Below are positions 16,085 to 24,209 of a stretch of DNA of 64,000 nt, in pieces. The stretch covers positions 166,782 through 230,781 of the forward strand of contig NZ_JANHLK010000009.1 in assembly GCF_028682635.1 (NCBI RefSeq), read 5' to 3'. The translations under genes were made by a program, and so were the position numbers. This DNA comes from Pseudomonas putida (lineage in GTDB: Bacteria > Pseudomonadota > Gammaproteobacteria > Pseudomonadales > Pseudomonadaceae). The notes under the pieces are model-generated. The model ran no database searches. It had not been told where the DNA came from and was given only the letters and a program-made list of their open reading frames with translations. Within the stretch, counting starts at the first letter, position 1. Each line of letters opens with the position of its first letter.

Positions 16085-16924
16085 GTGGAAAACGATCGGT
16101 TTTTTTCTGCGCAATGGTTCGAACAGATGGCCAAGGTGACCGAGAGTATCGGCCAACCGGGATTCGCCGCGACGCTGTTCGAAACCCTGGGCTGTATCTG
16201 GCCCATTCAGGCGACGACGCTGTACCTGTATCCCCATGGCGGTATGCCCAGCGCGCTGTTCGAACTGGACGGTCCCTGGCTGCCGCAAGGCAATGTGCGC
16301 CAGTACCTGTCCGGATTCTATCTGCTTGATCCGTTCTACGGTGCCTGTGTGGAAGGCGTCAGCTCCGGTTGCTACGACCTCGCTGACGTCGCTCCCGACC
16401 ACTTCGAACTCAGCGAGTACTACCAGTCGTTCTATCGGCACTCGCACCTGCAGGATGAGTTGAACTACATCCTGCAGTCTGCTCCCGGGCTGAGCCTGGC
16501 TGTCTCACTGGCGTTCACGGAAAAGCTCGACGCGGCTACGACGCAGCAGTTCAAGTGCATTACGCCCTGGATCCTGACCTTGCTGGGCAAGCATTTTGTC
16601 GGCCTGGACACGCGCGGCGCTCGATTTGAAAACCAATTGGAGCAGCGCATCCACTCGGCACTGAACAACTTCGGTTCGTCGATCCTGACCGAGCGCGAAT
16701 GCCGCATCGCCCAACTGATCCTGCGTGGCCATTCGACCCGCTCCCTGGCCGAGCGCCTCGGGGTGTCGGAGGACACCATCAAGTCTCATCGCAAGAACGT
16801 CTACTGCAAGCTCGACATCGGCACGCAATCGGAGCTGTTTTCACTGTTTATCGATTCGTTGGCCGAAGCCCAGGGCGTGCTCAGCAAAGACCCTCTTGAA
16901 AGCTACATGAGCAAGACCCGCTGA
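16085..16924 (+). CDS. LuxR-type transcriptional regulator
   Basis: Encodes 279 residues. The C-terminal DNA-binding domain at about 203-258 is a standard LuxR helix-turn-helix (LTERECRIAQLILRGHSTRS, then AERLGVSEDTIKSHRKNVYCKL). The N-terminal 190 residues contain no obvious receiver domain or homoserine-lactone pocket and may sense a small molecule. The start is GTG at 16085 without a strong ribosome site, so the N terminus is uncertain by a few residues; ATG at 16127 is an alternative. It sits between the dehydrogenase and transaminase genes, so control of polyamine catabolism is likely, possibly with the polyamine or its aldehyde as signal. Confidence 0.87.
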   Translation: MENDRFFSAQWFEQMAKVTESIGQPGFAATLFETLGCIWPIQATTLYLYPHGGMPSALFELDGPWLPQGNVRQYLSGFYLLDPFYGACVEGVSSGCYDLADVAPDHFELSEYYQSFYRHSHLQDELNYILQSAPGLSLAVSLAFTEKLDAATTQQFKCITPWILTLLGKHFVGLDTRGARFENQLEQRIHSALNNFGSSILTERECRIAQLILRGHSTRSLAERLGVSEDTIKSHRKNVYCKLDIGTQSELFSLFIDSLAEAQGVLSKDPLESYMSKTR

Positions 16925-16972
16925 GCGGACTTGCTACCCCTCGCGTGACTACCAACAAAAGAGAAAAAAGCC

Positions 16973-18355
16973 ATGAATGCACCCTTCGAACCGAAACGGC
17001 AGACTGAGGATTACCAGAAGTCCGATGCCGCCCACCACATCCATGCGTTTGTGGATCAAAAGGCGCTCAATGCCGAAGGTCCTCGGGTGATGGTCCGCGG
17101 CGAGGGCCTGTATCTCTGGGACAACGACGACAAGCGTTACCTGGACGGCATGTCGGGCCTGTGGTGCACCCAGCTCGGTTATGGTCGCAAGGACCTGAGC
17201 GCTGCGGCGGCTGCGCAGATGAACCAGTTGCCGTACTACAACATGTTCTTCCACACCACCCACCCAGCGGTGATCGAGCTGTCCGAGCTGCTGTTCAGCC
17301 TCCTGCCGGGCCACTACAGCCACGTCATCTACACCAACTCCGGCTCCGAAGCGAACGAGGTGCTGATCCGTACCGTTCGCCGTTACTGGCAGGTGGTCGG
17401 CAAGCCGCAGAAGAAGATCATGATCGGCCGCTGGAACGGTTATCACGGCTCGACCCTGGCGGCCACTGCGCTGGGCGGGATGAAGTTCATGCACGAGATG
17501 GGCGGCCTGATTCCGGATATCGCGCACATCGATGAGCCTTACTGGTACGCCCAGGGCGGCGAGCTGACCCCGACCGAGTTCGGTCGTCGCTGTGCCTTGC
17601 AGCTGGAAGAGAAGATTCTTGAGCTGGGCGCCGAGAATGTCGCAGGCTTTATCGCCGAGCCTTTCCAGGGCGCTGGCGGCATGATCTTCCCGCCTGAGAG
17701 CTACTGGCCGGAAATCCAGCGCATCTGCCGTCAATACGATGTGCTGCTGTGTGCCGATGAAGTGATCGGTGGCTTTGGTCGCACGGGCGAGTGGTTCGCC
17801 CACGAGCACTTCGGTTTCGAGCCGGACACCCTGTCGATCGCCAAGGGCCTGACCTCCGGTTACGTGCCGATGGGTGGCCTGGTGCTGGGCAAGCGCATTG
17901 CCGACGCGCTGGTGGAGCAGGGCGGTGTCTTCGCCCACGGCCTGACCTATTCCGGACACCCGGTCGCGGCTGCGGTGGCGCTCGCCAACCTGAAAGCGCT
18001 GCGTGATGAAGGCATCGTTCGCCAGGTGAAGGAAGATACCGGGCCGTACTTGCAGCAGATTCTGCGCGAGGTGTTCGGCAACCACCCGATGGTCGGCGAG
18101 ATCCAGGGCGCGGGCCTCGTCGCGGCCTTGCAGTTCGCCGAGGACAAGGCGACACGCAAGCGCTTCGCCAACGAAAACGACCTGGCCTGGCAATGTCGCA
18201 CCTTTGGTTTTGAAGAGGGCGTGATCATTCGCTCGACGCTTGGCCGCATGATCATGGCGCCGGCACTCGTGGCAACGCGCACAGAGCTGGACGAGCTGGT
18301 GGAAAAGACCCGCATCGCGGTAGACCGCACCGCACGGATCGCGGGAAAGCTCTGA
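16973..18355 (+). CDS. Class III aminotransferase, putrescine/polyamine:pyruvate type (SpuC-like)
   Basis: PLP enzyme of 460 residues that would transfer an amino group from putrescine or another diamine to pyruvate, giving the aminoaldehyde used by the dehydrogenase upstream. Seen are TNSGSEANE for phosphate binding, GYHGSTLA, the cofactor aspartate in CADEVIGGFGRTG (D262) and the Schiff-base lysine K291 in SIAKGLTSGYVPMGG. Length and motifs match SpuC and related omega-transaminases. A GAGAAAA site precedes the ATG. The exact amine (putrescine, cadaverine or spermidine) cannot be told from sequence. Confidence 0.9.
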   Translation: MNAPFEPKRQTEDYQKSDAAHHIHAFVDQKALNAEGPRVMVRGEGLYLWDNDDKRYLDGMSGLWCTQLGYGRKDLSAAAAAQMNQLPYYNMFFHTTHPAVIELSELLFSLLPGHYSHVIYTNSGSEANEVLIRTVRRYWQVVGKPQKKIMIGRWNGYHGSTLAATALGGMKFMHEMGGLIPDIAHIDEPYWYAQGGELTPTEFGRRCALQLEEKILELGAENVAGFIAEPFQGAGGMIFPPESYWPEIQRICRQYDVLLCADEVIGGFGRTGEWFAHEHFGFEPDTLSIAKGLTSGYVPMGGLVLGKRIADALVEQGGVFAHGLTYSGHPVAAAVALANLKALRDEGIVRQVKEDTGPYLQQILREVFGNHPMVGEIQGAGLVAALQFAEDKATRKRFANENDLAWQCRTFGFEEGVIIRSTLGRMIMAPALVATRTELDELVEKTRIAVDRTARIAGKL

Positions 18356-18527
18356 AGTCATCTGTGAGCGGGTTGGTGATCGACAGCGTTACATCAGCCT
18401 GCGTGCCTATCGATTGAACAAGAGGCTGCCCGACACTGGGCAGCCCACCCTTCAGCAGACCAATCACTCACGGTATCCGTTCTTCGGATACCGCAGCGTC
18501 CTGCATTCAAATTTTCAGGAGTCAGCA

Positions 18528-19907
18528 ATGAATACAATAACAAGCGTGGCCGATACTCCTTCCCATCATTCCCCGTCGGAATCGGTTTCGCCCGGCAGGT
18601 TTCGACAATCCCTGGGTCTTACCGCCCTGGTCCTCTTCGGCTTGGCGTACATGGTCCCGCTGGCGGTGTTCACCACCTATGGCCTGGTGACCCAGATGAC
18701 CAAGGGCCACTTGCCCACCGCCTACCTGCTGACCCTCGCCGCCATGCTGCTGACCGCCTACAGCTACGGACGCATGGTGCAGGCGCATCCGTATTCGGGG
18801 TCCGTGTACTCCTATACGCGCAAGGCGTTCGGCAGCTACTTTGGCTTCATGGCCGGCTGGACCTTGTTGCTGGACTACATCTTTCTGCCGTTGCTCAGTT
18901 ATCTGCTGATCGGCATCTACATGTCCGAATACTTCCCCGCGGTTCCCGCTGCGGTGTGGGTGCTCGGCTCCATTGCCCTGGTGACCTTCCTCAACCTGAT
19001 CGGCATCGAATCCATCACCCGGGTCAACCTGTTGCTCGTGGTTGTCCAGTTGGTCTTCATCGTGGTGTTCGTTGCGTTGTCGATCCACAACCTGGGGGAT
19101 CAAACAGAGCCGGTTTCGCTGCTCGCACCCTTCCATCATGAAGGCTTCAGCGTTCCGTTGATCATGACCGGCGCAGCGGTCCTGTGCCTGTCCTTTCTCG
19201 GCTTCGACGCCGTGTCGACAATGGCCGAGGAGACACCCAACCCACGGCGCCTGATCCCCCTCGCGATCATGGTGGTGAGCCTGCTCGGTGGCCTGCTGTT
19301 TGTCCTGGTTTCGTATTTCGCGCAAATGGTCTATCCGCAATGGAACACCTTTGCCGACCCGGACTCGGCGTCGCTGGACGTCATGCGCCGCGTGGGTGGA
19401 GAACTGCTGGTGACCGCCTTTACCGCCACCTATGTGGCCGGCTGTTTTGCCTCGGCGATGGTCTCCCAGGCCAGCGTCTCCCGGGTGCTGTTCGCCATGG
19501 GCCGCGATGGCGCGCTGCCTCGGGTGTTCGGCAGGCTGGTCTCGAAGAAGCGCGTGCCGGCCACCGCGATCATGCTGGTCAGCCTGTTCTCCCTGATTGC
19601 CCTGTTCATCACCCTCGATACCGTGGCCAACATGATCAGCTTCGGCGCGCTCTTCGCGTTCTCGGCGGTGAACCTGGCGGTCATCAAGCATTATCTGGTC
19701 GACCAGAAGCTGCGCGGCACCCGCAACTGCCTGCTATACGGCGTAGTACCGGCCCTGGGGTTCCTCAGCACTATTTGGCTGTGGACCAGCCTGTCCAGCA
19801 TGTCGTTCGTGATTGGGCTGTGCTGGATGGGGTTGGGGCTGCTTTGTTTGCTGGGCGTAACGCGTGGGTTCCGGGTGAAGCTGCCGGAGTTGCAGATGGC
19901 GGAGTGA
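18528..19907 (+). CDS. APC-family permease, putrescine importer-like (PuuP type)
   Basis: Inner-membrane proton-coupled importer of 459 residues with about twelve membrane segments. The N-terminal core RQSLGLTALVLFGLAYMVPLAVFTTYG and the central LSFLGFDAVSTMAEETPNPRR are typical of PuuP/amino-acid permeases. The ATG at 18528 follows an AGGAG site; the frame from 18414 is longer and unsupported. With the transaminase 172 bases upstream and the dehydrogenase it gives an uptake-to-GABA route. Putrescine is the most likely substrate, inferred from context. Confidence 0.87.
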   Translation: MNTITSVADTPSHHSPSESVSPGRFRQSLGLTALVLFGLAYMVPLAVFTTYGLVTQMTKGHLPTAYLLTLAAMLLTAYSYGRMVQAHPYSGSVYSYTRKAFGSYFGFMAGWTLLLDYIFLPLLSYLLIGIYMSEYFPAVPAAVWVLGSIALVTFLNLIGIESITRVNLLLVVVQLVFIVVFVALSIHNLGDQTEPVSLLAPFHHEGFSVPLIMTGAAVLCLSFLGFDAVSTMAEETPNPRRLIPLAIMVVSLLGGLLFVLVSYFAQMVYPQWNTFADPDSASLDVMRRVGGELLVTAFTATYVAGCFASAMVSQASVSRVLFAMGRDGALPRVFGRLVSKKRVPATAIMLVSLFSLIALFITLDTVANMISFGALFAFSAVNLAVIKHYLVDQKLRGTRNCLLYGVVPALGFLSTIWLWTSLSSMSFVIGLCWMGLGLLCLLGVTRGFRVKLPELQMAE

Positions 19908-20000
19908 TCGGAGCGCAGAGGCCGGACTGCGCCCGCCGTCCCTCGTGATCGCCGACCAGGCTTTCACGGGGGGCTTACAGGGGAGCAAACCATAGAAAGC

Positions 20001-20027
20001 AAAAAACCCGCACCAGGCGGGTTTTTT
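20001..20027. terminator. Bidirectional terminator between the permease gene and tRNA-Phe
   Basis: AAAAAACCCGC pairs with GCGGGTTTTTT-like sequence around a short loop (CACCAGG region), with six A's before and six T's after. It can end the tRNA-Phe transcript from the right and the permease message from the left. Confidence 0.88.
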
Positions 20028-20069
20028 GTGTGCTTTCAGGTGTGCTTGGCATCACCTGAAAACGGAAGG

Positions 20070-20145
20070 TGGTGCCCAGAGACGGAATCGAACCGCCGAC
20101 ACGGGGATTTTCAATCCCCTGCTCTACCGACTGAGCTATCTGGGC
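20070..20145 (-). tRNA. tRNA-Phe (anticodon GAA)
   Basis: 76 nt on the minus strand, starting GCCCAGATAGCTCAG and ending CTCTGGGCACCA. The seven-base acceptor stem pairs. The anticodon stem-loop GGGGATTGAAAATCCCC presents GAA, the T arm has GGTTCGATTCC, and CCA is encoded. No integrase gene or partial duplicate of the 3' end lies nearby. Confidence 0.97.
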
Positions 20146-20155
20146 AACGGGGCGC

Positions 20156-20184
20156 ATTAAACTGGTTTTTCAGGGGGTCGTCAA
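20156..20184 (-). promoter_or_regulatory. Promoter of tRNA-Phe
   Basis: On the minus strand TTGACG and TTTAAT are separated by 17 bases. The -10 lies about 10 bases from the tRNA 5' end, followed by a GC-rich discriminator typical of stable RNA genes. Confidence 0.8.
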
Positions 20185-20248
20185 GCAAGTTATCAAGAAA
20201 TATTTAATTATTACCGTCGCTTACGATCCGGCCCCCGATTTCAAGGGC

Positions 20249-20521
20249 TTACTCCGCAGGCGGAACGTAGCCTTCGGCCTTGGCGTATTCCTCGCCGGAG
20301 AAGTACTTGTCCATCTCGCCCTGAAGATATTTGCGGTCTTCGGCGTTCATCATGTTCAGGCGCTTTTCGTTGATCAGCAGGGTCTGGTGTTTTTGCCAGT
20401 CGGCCCAGGCCTTGGCCGAGACGTGGTCAAAAATGTCCTGGCCTTTGGCACCCGGGAATGGAGCACGCTCCAGGGCGGGCAATTCTTCTTTGTACTTGCG
20501 GCACATGATGGTGCGGGTCAT
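20249..20521 (-). CDS. yggX: Fe(2+)-trafficking / oxidative damage protection protein
   Basis: A 90-residue cytosolic protein that helps protect iron-sulfur enzymes from oxidants. The sequence [24 protein letters not shown] with its conserved Cys, followed by [20 protein letters not shown], is diagnostic of YggX. It follows mutY with a four-base ATGA overlap, a pairing conserved across gamma-proteobacteria and sensible because MutY carries a [4Fe-4S] cluster. The operon is asmA-like, mutY, yggX. Confidence 0.96.
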   Translation of the reverse strand: MTRTIMCRKYKEELPALERAPFPGAKGQDIFDHVSAKAWADWQKHQTLLINEKRLNMMNAEDRKYLQGEMDKYFSGEEYAKAEGYVPPAE

Positions 20522-21585
20522 GACGACTCTCCTGCGTTCAATACGACGGCCGCGCGTTCGAGCAAGGTCTTGACCGGGGCGGCAAGGCCCAGGCGCGGCG
20601 GGGTGGCGAGGTTATACCAGAGCCAGTCGGCCTCGGCCACGTGATGGCCGGCCTCCTGGACCTGAACCAGCCAGGGTTCGATGGATAACTGGAAATGGCT
20701 GAAGGTGTGCACCAGGTTCGGCAGTGCCTGCTGGTTGCCCAGCGCCAGCGAGTGCTGCGTGGCGAGGTGTTGCAGGTCGTCGAGGTCATCGAGTTCCGGC
20801 AAGCTCCATAAACCGCCCCACAGGCCCGTGGAGGGGCGACGGTAAAGCAGGATCGCACCTTCGGCATTGGCGAGCATCGGCATCAGCGTGCGTTTCTGCG
20901 GGATGGCTTTGCGTGGTTTGGGAATCGGGTAGCGGGTTTCCAGGCCGAGCATGTGCGCTTCACAACCCTTTTCCAGCGGGCAGAGCAGGCAGCTCGGCTT
21001 GCTGCGAGTGCAGAGCGTGGCGCCCAGGTCCATCATCGCCTGAGTGTAGGCGTTGACCCGATCGTGCGGCGTAAAGCGCTCAGCGTTTGCCCAGAGCTGT
21101 TTAGCCACCTTGGGCTCGCCCGGGTAGCCCTCTTGTGCGGTAAAGCGTGCCAGCACGCGCTTGACGTTGCCGTCGAGGATGGGCGCGCGCAGGCCCATGC
21201 TGATGCTGGCGATCGCGCCGGCCGTGGACAGGCCGATGCCGGGCAGGTCGGTGAGTTTTTCAACATCACGTGGAAACTCACCGCCGTACTGCTCGACGAC
21301 GATCTTCGCGGTCTTCTGCAGATTGCGCGCGCGGGTGTAATAACCAAGACCCGTCCACAGGTGCAGCACTTCGTCCTCGGGCGCCGCGGCCAAGGCCTCG
21401 ACCGTCGGCAGCGACGCCATGAACCGGTCGAAGTAATTCAGCACGGTGCTGACCTGGGTTTGCTGCAACATGATTTCCGAGACCCACACCCGATACGGGG
21501 TGATGCCCTGTTGCCAGGGCAAGTCGTGACGGCCGTGGCGGTCGAACCATTCCAGTACCGCCGATGAAAACTGCTCGGCTCTCAT
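20518..21585 (-). CDS. mutY: A/G-specific adenine DNA glycosylase
   Basis: Removes adenine mispaired with 8-oxoguanine, preventing G:C to T:A mutations. It has 355 residues. Catalytic Glu lies in [12 protein letters not shown], the helix-hairpin-helix in [17 protein letters not shown], the catalytic Asp in [10 protein letters not shown], and the four iron-sulfur Cys in [17 protein letters not shown]. The C-terminal third has the MutT-like domain that reads 8-oxoG ([24 protein letters not shown]). The ATG at 21585 overlaps the asmA stop codon, so the longer frame to 21801 is rejected. Confidence 0.97.
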   Translation of the reverse strand: MRAEQFSSAVLEWFDRHGRHDLPWQQGITPYRVWVSEIMLQQTQVSTVLNYFDRFMASLPTVEALAAAPEDEVLHLWTGLGYYTRARNLQKTAKIVVEQYGGEFPRDVEKLTDLPGIGLSTAGAIASISMGLRAPILDGNVKRVLARFTAQEGYPGEPKVAKQLWANAERFTPHDRVNAYTQAMMDLGATLCTRSKPSCLLCPLEKGCEAHMLGLETRYPIPKPRKAIPQKRTLMPMLANAEGAILLYRRPSTGLWGGLWSLPELDDLDDLQHLATQHSLALGNQQALPNLVHTFSHFQLSIEPWLVQVQEAGHHVAEADWLWYNLATPPRLGLAAPVKTLLERAAVVLNAGESS

Positions 21586-23807
21586 CGCTTGAACAGCCCC
21601 TTGAGTGCGTCCTTGAGTTCCGGGCTGACCTTGTCGCCCAGTTTCTCGTCGATTTTTTCGCCAATGCGCTCGCCCGCCAGTTTGCTCGCGACCTGACCCA
21701 TGCGTTCGTTGTCCAGGCGACAGGCCTTGGCGCCAAGCTCCAGCGGGCCGCGGCAACGCAGCGGCCACTGGATGCCGACAAATTTCTCGTTCACCTGGCA
21801 AGCCGGGTCCGGCATGTCGCTCTTGTCGCCTTCGACGATGATGCCCACGCGGTAATCCATGCCCAGGACGCGCAGGTCGACGTCGCCGTCGCCGTTGACG
21901 GTCATGCCCGGGATACGCACTTTCAGGTCCGGGTTGCTGGCGACGCCGTTACGGAAGGTCAGGTTGCCCTTGAGCTCCTGGAACGGTGTGTCCTTGCCCC
22001 GCGGCTCGCCGCTAAGGGACTTGCGGTTGAGTGTGGCGATGCCTTTGCACAACTGCTGTTCGAGGTTGGCATTGAGCAGCACGCCGTTGTTGATGACGAA
22101 ACTGGCGTTGCCGTTGAGGGTTTCGATCAACGCTTTCTGGCTGTTGCCGCTACCGGTGAGGGTGCTGTTGAGCGTTACCAGGCCCTTGACCGGTGGTTCC
22201 TTGCCCTGGCTTTCGAGGATTTTTTCCGCGGGCACCCGGCTGATTTGCGTCTGCATGTTCAACACAGGTGCCTGCTGGCGCACATCGAGGGTGCCTTTGG
22301 CGTCGAAGTTGCCCTCGTACAGGTCACCGCGCAGGCTCGTCAGGGTCAACAGTCCGTCCTGGCCGTTGGCCTTGAGTACGGCGTTTTTGATCGGCAGCTT
22401 TTCCAGTGTCAACTGGCCGAAGGTCAGGTCGGCGTCTACATCCAGCTTGGCCAGGCGTTCCACCGGCAACAGGCGTTCGTTACTCCATGCTTCCTTGGTC
22501 GGGGATTGCGGCAGCGGTGTGCTGCCGGCCCCGGCCATGGCATCGGCTTCGGTGCTCGCGACTTCGGCCTGGCGCACTTGCTTGGCGCTGTTGGCCTCGG
22601 CCGATTTCGGCGGCAGGTAACGGTCGACGTTGAAGGTGTCGGCCTTGAGGGTCGCGCGCAGGGATTGTTTGGCAAAGTCTTCGACGGCGATGCGACCACT
22701 GAGGGTGCTGTCGTCGACTTTCAGGTTGAGGTCATCCAGCGTGAGGCTGGAAGGCGTGCCGGCCAGGCGCGTGGCCACTTCGACCTTGCTCAGGCTGCCT
22801 TCAGCCATGGCCGGGAGTTTCTGGCCGATGCTGTCGACGAATTTCGCCAGGTCGAACTGGGCAATCGACAGCCCGCCGCTGACCTGTGGGGTCTTGTCCA
22901 GGTCATTGACCTTCAGCTCACCCAGCGCTCGCAGCTGGTTGGCGGAGACCTTGATCCCGGTCCATTCGGCGACGTTGGCGGCCTTGTCCAGCAGCAACTG
23001 CCCCTGGGCGGCGAAGGTCATGGTCTTGCCTTGCAGCGGATCGCCGGCGACTTCGCCGGACAGCTTCATGTCTTCGAGCTTGTAGCGCTGCAGCGCACGC
23101 TCGAAACGCAGTTCGCCGGCGAGCTCGGTGCGCACCCGCAGAACCGGCTGGTTGGTGCCCAGGAATGCCGTGAGCTTGACCGGTATATTGGTGGAATCGT
23201 GCACCGGGCCGGTACTGAGCTGGATGCTTTCGGCGCTGAATTGCTTGCCGGTTTTTTCGTCGCTGTATTCAACGCGGGCGTTGTTGACGGTCAGGCTGTC
23301 GATGTCCAGGCGAATCGGCTGGGCCGGTTTTTCCACCTGGGCGGTGGTAGGCGATTCAGGTTCGCCGGTGGTCTCGGCAGGTGTGCCCGTGGTTGCAGGC
23401 TTGGGCACCTTGCCGATGTCTTCCCAGTTGCCGTGGCCATCCTTGTCGCGGTTCAGGCGCAGGTTCAAGCCTTCAACGCGCACGTCGCTCATCTGCACCT
23501 CACGGCGCAGCAACGGCAGCACACGGACCGACAGGCCGAGCATCTGCAGGTCGGCGAACGGATCGGCGGGCTTGGCCAGGGTGGCGACCGCCGCATCGTG
23601 CAGCTCCAGGCCCAGCCACGGGAACAGGCTCCAGCCGATATCGCCATTGAGCGTCAGCTCGATGTGGGCCTTGTCGCGGGCTATCTGGCGTATCTCGTCT
23701 TTGTAGTCGTTGGGATCGAAGAGGTGGGTCAGGGCAAAGCCCAGCGCCACTACGATCAGCAACAGCCCGAGAAGTACCAGACCCAGGATTTTGCCGAACG
23801 CTTTCAT
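21582..23807 (-). CDS. AsmA-family envelope protein
   Basis: A large envelope protein of 741 residues with one N-terminal membrane segment (ILGLVLLGLLLIVVALGFALTHLF) and a long periplasmic part. The opening LFDPNDYKDEIRQIARDKAHIELTLNGDIGW and the repeated beta-rich segments such as DVRVEGLNLRLNRDKDGHGNWED are typical of AsmA. AsmA-like proteins are proposed to move phospholipids between the membranes or to influence outer-membrane assembly. The C-terminal AsmA_2-like region contains LVTLNSTLTGSGNSQKALIETLNG. It is the first gene of the unit with mutY and yggX. Confidence 0.92.
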   Translation of the reverse strand: MKAFGKILGLVLLGLLLIVVALGFALTHLFDPNDYKDEIRQIARDKAHIELTLNGDIGWSLFPWLGLELHDAAVATLAKPADPFADLQMLGLSVRVLPLLRREVQMSDVRVEGLNLRLNRDKDGHGNWEDIGKVPKPATTGTPAETTGEPESPTTAQVEKPAQPIRLDIDSLTVNNARVEYSDEKTGKQFSAESIQLSTGPVHDSTNIPVKLTAFLGTNQPVLRVRTELAGELRFERALQRYKLEDMKLSGEVAGDPLQGKTMTFAAQGQLLLDKAANVAEWTGIKVSANQLRALGELKVNDLDKTPQVSGGLSIAQFDLAKFVDSIGQKLPAMAEGSLSKVEVATRLAGTPSSLTLDDLNLKVDDSTLSGRIAVEDFAKQSLRATLKADTFNVDRYLPPKSAEANSAKQVRQAEVASTEADAMAGAGSTPLPQSPTKEAWSNERLLPVERLAKLDVDADLTFGQLTLEKLPIKNAVLKANGQDGLLTLTSLRGDLYEGNFDAKGTLDVRQQAPVLNMQTQISRVPAEKILESQGKEPPVKGLVTLNSTLTGSGNSQKALIETLNGNASFVINNGVLLNANLEQQLCKGIATLNRKSLSGEPRGKDTPFQELKGNLTFRNGVASNPDLKVRIPGMTVNGDGDVDLRVLGMDYRVGIIVEGDKSDMPDPACQVNEKFVGIQWPLRCRGPLELGAKACRLDNERMGQVASKLAGERIGEKIDEKLGDKVSPELKDALKGLFKR

Positions 23808-24209
23808 GGGCGAGTCCTTGTAGTTAGTCGAATTCGAAATTTAGCCGGGGAGTATAGCGCTCCGCCGCAAGCGACCGGGCAGATCACATGACAGAGCGTC
23901 GAGCATCCAGGCAAAAAGTAATTTTTTCCTACAAATTCGGCGCAGTACCGAAGAAGTTGTTCAGCCGTTCGACAATGCCCGGAAGGGAGGTTCCTTCAGT
24001 GGCAGGAAAACAGACAACATAGAAGTCATGATGTCAGTTTGGTTTTTCGCTCGCTGGCAAATGCTACTCTTCACCCGTTCGTCCGTCCCTGCGCGGCATG
24101 ATGTCGCACAAAAAAACAGCTTTTCCCTGAAGAACGGTCATGTCTGCGTGCATTGAGGCTGAGGGAGAAGAGTGGCTGGCGAACCTGAATAATAATTGGG
24201 GGATACACA
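23808..24209. other. Divergent intergenic region before the antiporter gene
   Basis: About 400 bases carrying the promoters of the asmA unit and of the MFS gene. No clear -35/-10 or sigma-54 element was identified. A short frame from 24140 overlaps the start of the MFS gene in another register and is a shadow. Confidence 0.4.

Noticed and set aside
16025..16447. Minus-strand frame across the LuxR-type gene start
   Set aside because: Shadow of the regulator gene; no ribosome site and no motif.
19975..20157. 60-codon frame across the tRNA-Phe gene
   Set aside because: Product (IAQSVEQGIENPRVGGSIPS) is the well-known translation of a tRNA gene, not a protein.
21564..23891. 775-codon plus-strand open frame opposite the AsmA-like gene
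   Set aside because: It is the antisense shadow of a GC-rich coding gene; its composition is rich in Ala, Gly, Val and Gln typical of shadows and it has no ribosome site.
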